Positions 16,676 to 18,715 of a stretch of DNA of 18,715 bases are shown piece by piece. The notes under the pieces were generated by a model. That model had not been told where the DNA came from and ran no database searches. It was given only the letters and a program-made list of their open reading frames with translations. How positions within the stretch are numbered: position 1 is the first letter of the stretch; each line of letters begins with the position of its first letter. The stretch is from Gammaproteobacteria bacterium UBA4421 (lineage in GTDB: Bacteria > Pseudomonadota > Gammaproteobacteria > Pseudomonadales > Azotimanducaceae). The position numbers and the translations under genes are program-made. Location: positions 1 to 18,715 of the forward strand of contig DGQF01000046.1 in the NCBI GenBank assembly GCA_002389675.1, read 5' to 3'.

Positions 16676-17098
16676 ATGCCCACCCTTGCCGGCCACTACC
16701 TGATCAGCTTTGACTTTGGATTACGCCACATCGGCGTGGCGGTTGGTCAAACCGTCACGACCTCTGCGCGTGGGATCGGCACCCTCGCTGCGCGAAATGG
16801 CAAACCAGACTGGCACGTTTTAAAAAGGCTCATCAGCGGCTACCCCGCCACGCTGGCGATCGTAGGGCTACCCCTGAATATGGACGGCACAACGTCACCT
16901 ATGTCACAACGGGCCAGCGCTTTCGCAAAAGCATTAACCGCCCGGTGCCATTTAACCGTTGAATTACACGACGAGCGCCTGACATCAAAAGCCGCACGAG
17001 ATGAATTCGAAGAGGCAAAATCGCTGGGCATTGCAGCAACCGAACATGAATTAGCCGCCTGCCTTATTTTGAAAAGCTGGCTCGAGGAGCAAGCGTAA
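16676..17098 (+). CDS. ruvX: RuvX/YqgF-family RNase H-fold nuclease
   Basis: YqgF/RuvX proteins are RNase H-fold proteins implicated in 16S rRNA 5' maturation and described as Holliday-junction resolvase-like. The 140-residue length is typical. The first catalytic Asp is present (FDFGLRHIGVAVG, Asp13), as is the second acidic residue (HDERLTS, Glu100), and VGLPLNMDG at 63-71. The third site, normally Asp in a VDxxAA string, reads EHELAA, putting His124 where Asp is expected, flanked by Glu. A strong GGAGG precedes the ATG. The usual upstream partner yqgE is missing; the gene follows the TonB-like gene by 44 bases. Its stop is four bases from the stop of the convergent pilU. Confidence 0.93.
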   Translation: MPTLAGHYLISFDFGLRHIGVAVGQTVTTSARGIGTLAARNGKPDWHVLKRLISGYPATLAIVGLPLNMDGTTSPMSQRASAFAKALTARCHLTVELHDERLTSKAARDEFEEAKSLGIAATEHELAACLILKSWLEEQA

Positions 17099-17102
17099 TC
17101 CA

Positions 17103-18248
17103 TCACTTTAGCAGACCAAACGAATCCTTCGACGGTTCTTGCTCCAGCGACAGATAGTCAGCGCCTTCTAACGGATTTGCTCGAGCATCTACCCCTAACT
17201 TGATCATCAGTCGTAAATCATTCGCAGAGTCGGCCCCGGCAATCGCTAAATCGTAGGATATCTCTCCGCTGGCATAAAGCTGGTAAAGCGCTTGATCAAA
17301 AGTTTGCATGCCCTGTTCCGTTGATTTGGCAATGAGTGCTCTGAGCAGATGAACATCCCCATTACGAATGTGATCGGCCATCAGCGGGGTATTGATCAAA
17401 ACTTCTACCGCGGCTCGACGACTTTGGCTGTCAACAGAGGTGATCAGCTGCTGGGCAACCATTGCACGTAAATTCAAAGATAAATCCATCCATACTTGCG
17501 CATGGCGGTCGCCCGGGAAAAAGTGAATCATTCGATCCAATGCCTGACTGGCGTTATTTGCATGCAGGGTACACAAACATAGATGACCCGTTTCGGCAAA
17601 GGTCAACGCATACTCCATCGTTTCTCGACTGCGCACTTCGCCGATCATAATCACATCAGGCGCCTGCCGAAGGGAATTCTTCAACGCCACCTCAAACGAC
17701 TGGGTATCCAACCCAACTTCGCGCTGGGTGATGATGCACCCTTTGTGTTCATGGATAAATTCAATCGGGTCCTCAATACTGATAATATGACCGCTTGAAT
17801 TTGCATTACGGTGCCCAATCATCGCCGCCAAAGAAGTTGATTTGCCAGCTCCGGTGCCGCCAACAAATACGATAAGCCCACGCTTTGTCATGGCCAGTTG
17901 TTCAATGATACGCGGCAATCCAAGGTCCTTGATGCTTGGAATGCTCGCCTCGATCCGTCGCACGACCATCCCAACCTGATTTTGCTGATAAAACGAGCTG
18001 ACTCGAAACCGGCCTAAACCCTCCCGATTGATGGCAAAATTACACTCGCGATCAGCGCTAAATTGCTTCTGCTGGTCCGCATCCATAACCCCCAGAACCC
18101 ATTGTCTGGTCTGTTCTGGAGAAAGAGCCTGTTGGTGCGCCGCATAGAGCTTACCGTTGGCTTTGATCATAGGCGGCTTGCCTACCGTGACAAACAGATC
18201 TGAAGCACCTTTCTCAACCATCAGTTGCAGCAGTTTATCCAATGCCAT
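17103..18248 (-). CDS. pilU: Type IV pilus retraction ATPase PilU
   Basis: PilU is a hexameric cytoplasmic ATPase at the inner-membrane pilus base that assists PilT in retraction. The 381-residue length agrees with Pseudomonas PilU (~382) and exceeds PilT (~344) by a C-terminal extension. Seen: N-terminal PAS-like part starting SDLFVTVGKPP near 16-26, Walker A GGTGAGKST at 130-138, Asp box IISIEDPIEF at 155-164, atypical Walker B DVIMIGEVRS at 198-207 with Glu204, and His box GHLCLCTLHANNA at 221-233. Catalytic residues are all present. The C-terminal tail ends in an acidic/Ser-rich stretch. AAGG lies nine bases before the ATG. It is 47 bases after pilT on the same strand, a normal pilTU operon, and convergent with ruvX. 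Confidence 0.96.
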   Translation of the reverse strand: MALDKLLQLMVEKGASDLFVTVGKPPMIKANGKLYAAHQQALSPEQTRQWVLGVMDADQQKQFSADRECNFAINREGLGRFRVSSFYQQNQVGMVVRRIEASIPSIKDLGLPRIIEQLAMTKRGLIVFVGGTGAGKSTSLAAMIGHRNANSSGHIISIEDPIEFIHEHKGCIITQREVGLDTQSFEVALKNSLRQAPDVIMIGEVRSRETMEYALTFAETGHLCLCTLHANNASQALDRMIHFFPGDRHAQVWMDLSLNLRAMVAQQLITSVDSQSRRAAVEVLINTPLMADHIRNGDVHLLRALIAKSTEQGMQTFDQALYQLYASGEISYDLAIAGADSANDLRLMIKLGVDARANPLEGADYLSLEQEPSKDSFGLLK

Positions 18249-18295
18249 ATTTGTCAGCCTTTTTTGTGTTACTCACCATTAATGATCACTGGTGC

Positions 18296-18715
18296 CTAAA
18301 AATTCTCTGGTATTTTTGCTTTTTCTTTTGCAACGTCTCGTGTGACCAGTCTTTTTTCAACCAAGTCATGCAGACACTGGTCGAGCGTCTGCATACCAAC
18401 GGACGCACCGGTTTGAATAGCAGAGTACATCTGCGCAACCTTGCTTTCTCGGATCAGGTTACGAATGCCCGGTGTACCAATCATGATCTCGTGCGCGGCG
18501 ATCCGCCCACCGTTGATCTTTTTCATTAAGGCTTGTGAGATCACTGCATTTAATGATTCTGAGAGCATGGACCGCACCATGTCTTTTTCTTCCGCGGGAA
18601 AAACATCAATGACTCTATCAATGGTTTTCGCCGCTGACGTCGTATGTAATGTGCCAAACACTAAATGACCGGTTTCTGCCGCAGTTAGCGCTAAGCGAAT
18701 CGTTTCCAAATCACG
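18296..18715 (-). CDS. pilT: Type IV pilus retraction ATPase PilT, C-terminal part
   Basis: The reading frame is open to the window edge, so this is the last ~139 residues of a protein usually ~344 long. It begins in the Walker B-adjacent segment RDLETIRLALTAAETGH and continues with the His box GHLVFGTLHTTSAAKT, then AEEKDMVRSMLSES, the PilT-specific AHEIMIGTPGIRNLIRE (the AIRNLIRE motif, here GIRNLIRE), MQTLDQ, and the C-terminal AKIPENF. These separate PilT from PilU and PilB. The AIRNLIRE segment is needed for retraction in Pseudomonas. An in-frame TTG at 18709 is internal to the true gene, not a start. The N-terminus, Walker A and promoter lie outside the window. Confidence 0.96.
   Translation of the reverse strand, partial: RDLETIRLALTAAETGHLVFGTLHTTSAAKTIDRVIDVFPAEEKDMVRSMLSESLNAVISQALMKKINGGRIAAHEIMIGTPGIRNLIRESKVAQMYSAIQTGASVGMQTLDQCLHDLVEKRLVTRDVAKEKAKIPENF

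Noticed and set aside
18274..18294. CACCA...TGGTG inverted repeat between pilT and pilU
   Set aside because: Only five pairs with an 11-base loop and no T-run in the minus direction; within chance for a gap of this size.
1..18715. Mobile elements, CRISPR arrays, tRNA or rRNA genes, prophage or defence genes
   Set aside because: No terminal inverted repeats, transposase motifs, spaced repeats, tRNA-like cloverleaf or rRNA sequence was seen; coding capacity is almost fully accounted for by core genes.

Overview
The window is a gene-dense piece of a gammaproteobacterial chromosome, most like the Pseudomonas / Cellvibrio / marine-gamma group. The evidence is the protein sequences: PilG, PilH, PilT, PilU, GshB and RuvX read like close relatives of their Pseudomonas aeruginosa counterparts. 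The gene order pilT-pilU, ruvX, tonB3, gshB, pilG-H-I-J-chpA-chpC, rsmE also resembles a condensed version of the P. aeruginosa pil-chp neighbourhood (recalled, not searched). No rRNA, tRNA, insertion sequence, integrase, CRISPR array or transfer signature was seen.

Layout. Positions 1-3001 (minus): pgk (its 3' end lies outside the window) and tkt, sugar-phosphate metabolism. 3002-3198: divergent control region. 3199-6032 (plus): metK, metF and rsmE (SAM synthesis, methyl-folate supply, rRNA methylation). 6034-14567 (minus): a type IV pilus chemosensory (Pil-Chp) operon in the order pilG, pilH, pilI, pilJ, chpA, chpC. 14568-14758: divergent control region. 14759-17098 (plus): gshB, a TonB-family gene and ruvX. 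17103-18715 (minus): pilT (5' part outside the window) and pilU, the retraction ATPases.

How the genes work together. PilJ, the CheW-like PilI and ChpC, and the hybrid kinase ChpA form the sensory array. ChpA should phosphorylate PilG and PilH, which in Pseudomonas set pilus extension/retraction balance and cAMP. PilT and PilU are the motors that pull the pilus back. The TonB3-like protein has been linked to twitching in Pseudomonas.

The main interest is a stripped-down, possibly rewired Pil-Chp system. PilJ has two membrane helices joined by only about a dozen residues, so the periplasmic pilin-sensing domain is missing. The methyltransferase gene pilK and the methylesterase gene chpB are both absent from the operon, so the adaptation branch is gone locally. 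ChpA is shorter than the P. aeruginosa protein and has only two intact HxxKG phosphotransfer motifs. The pilG leader carries a cluster of GGA motifs, one in the tetraloop of a strong hairpin and one overlapping the ribosome-binding site, which closely matches a CsrA/RsmA target. Smaller oddities are a lost third acidic residue in RuvX, a stable stem-loop between metK and metF, and two nearly touching convergent gene pairs.
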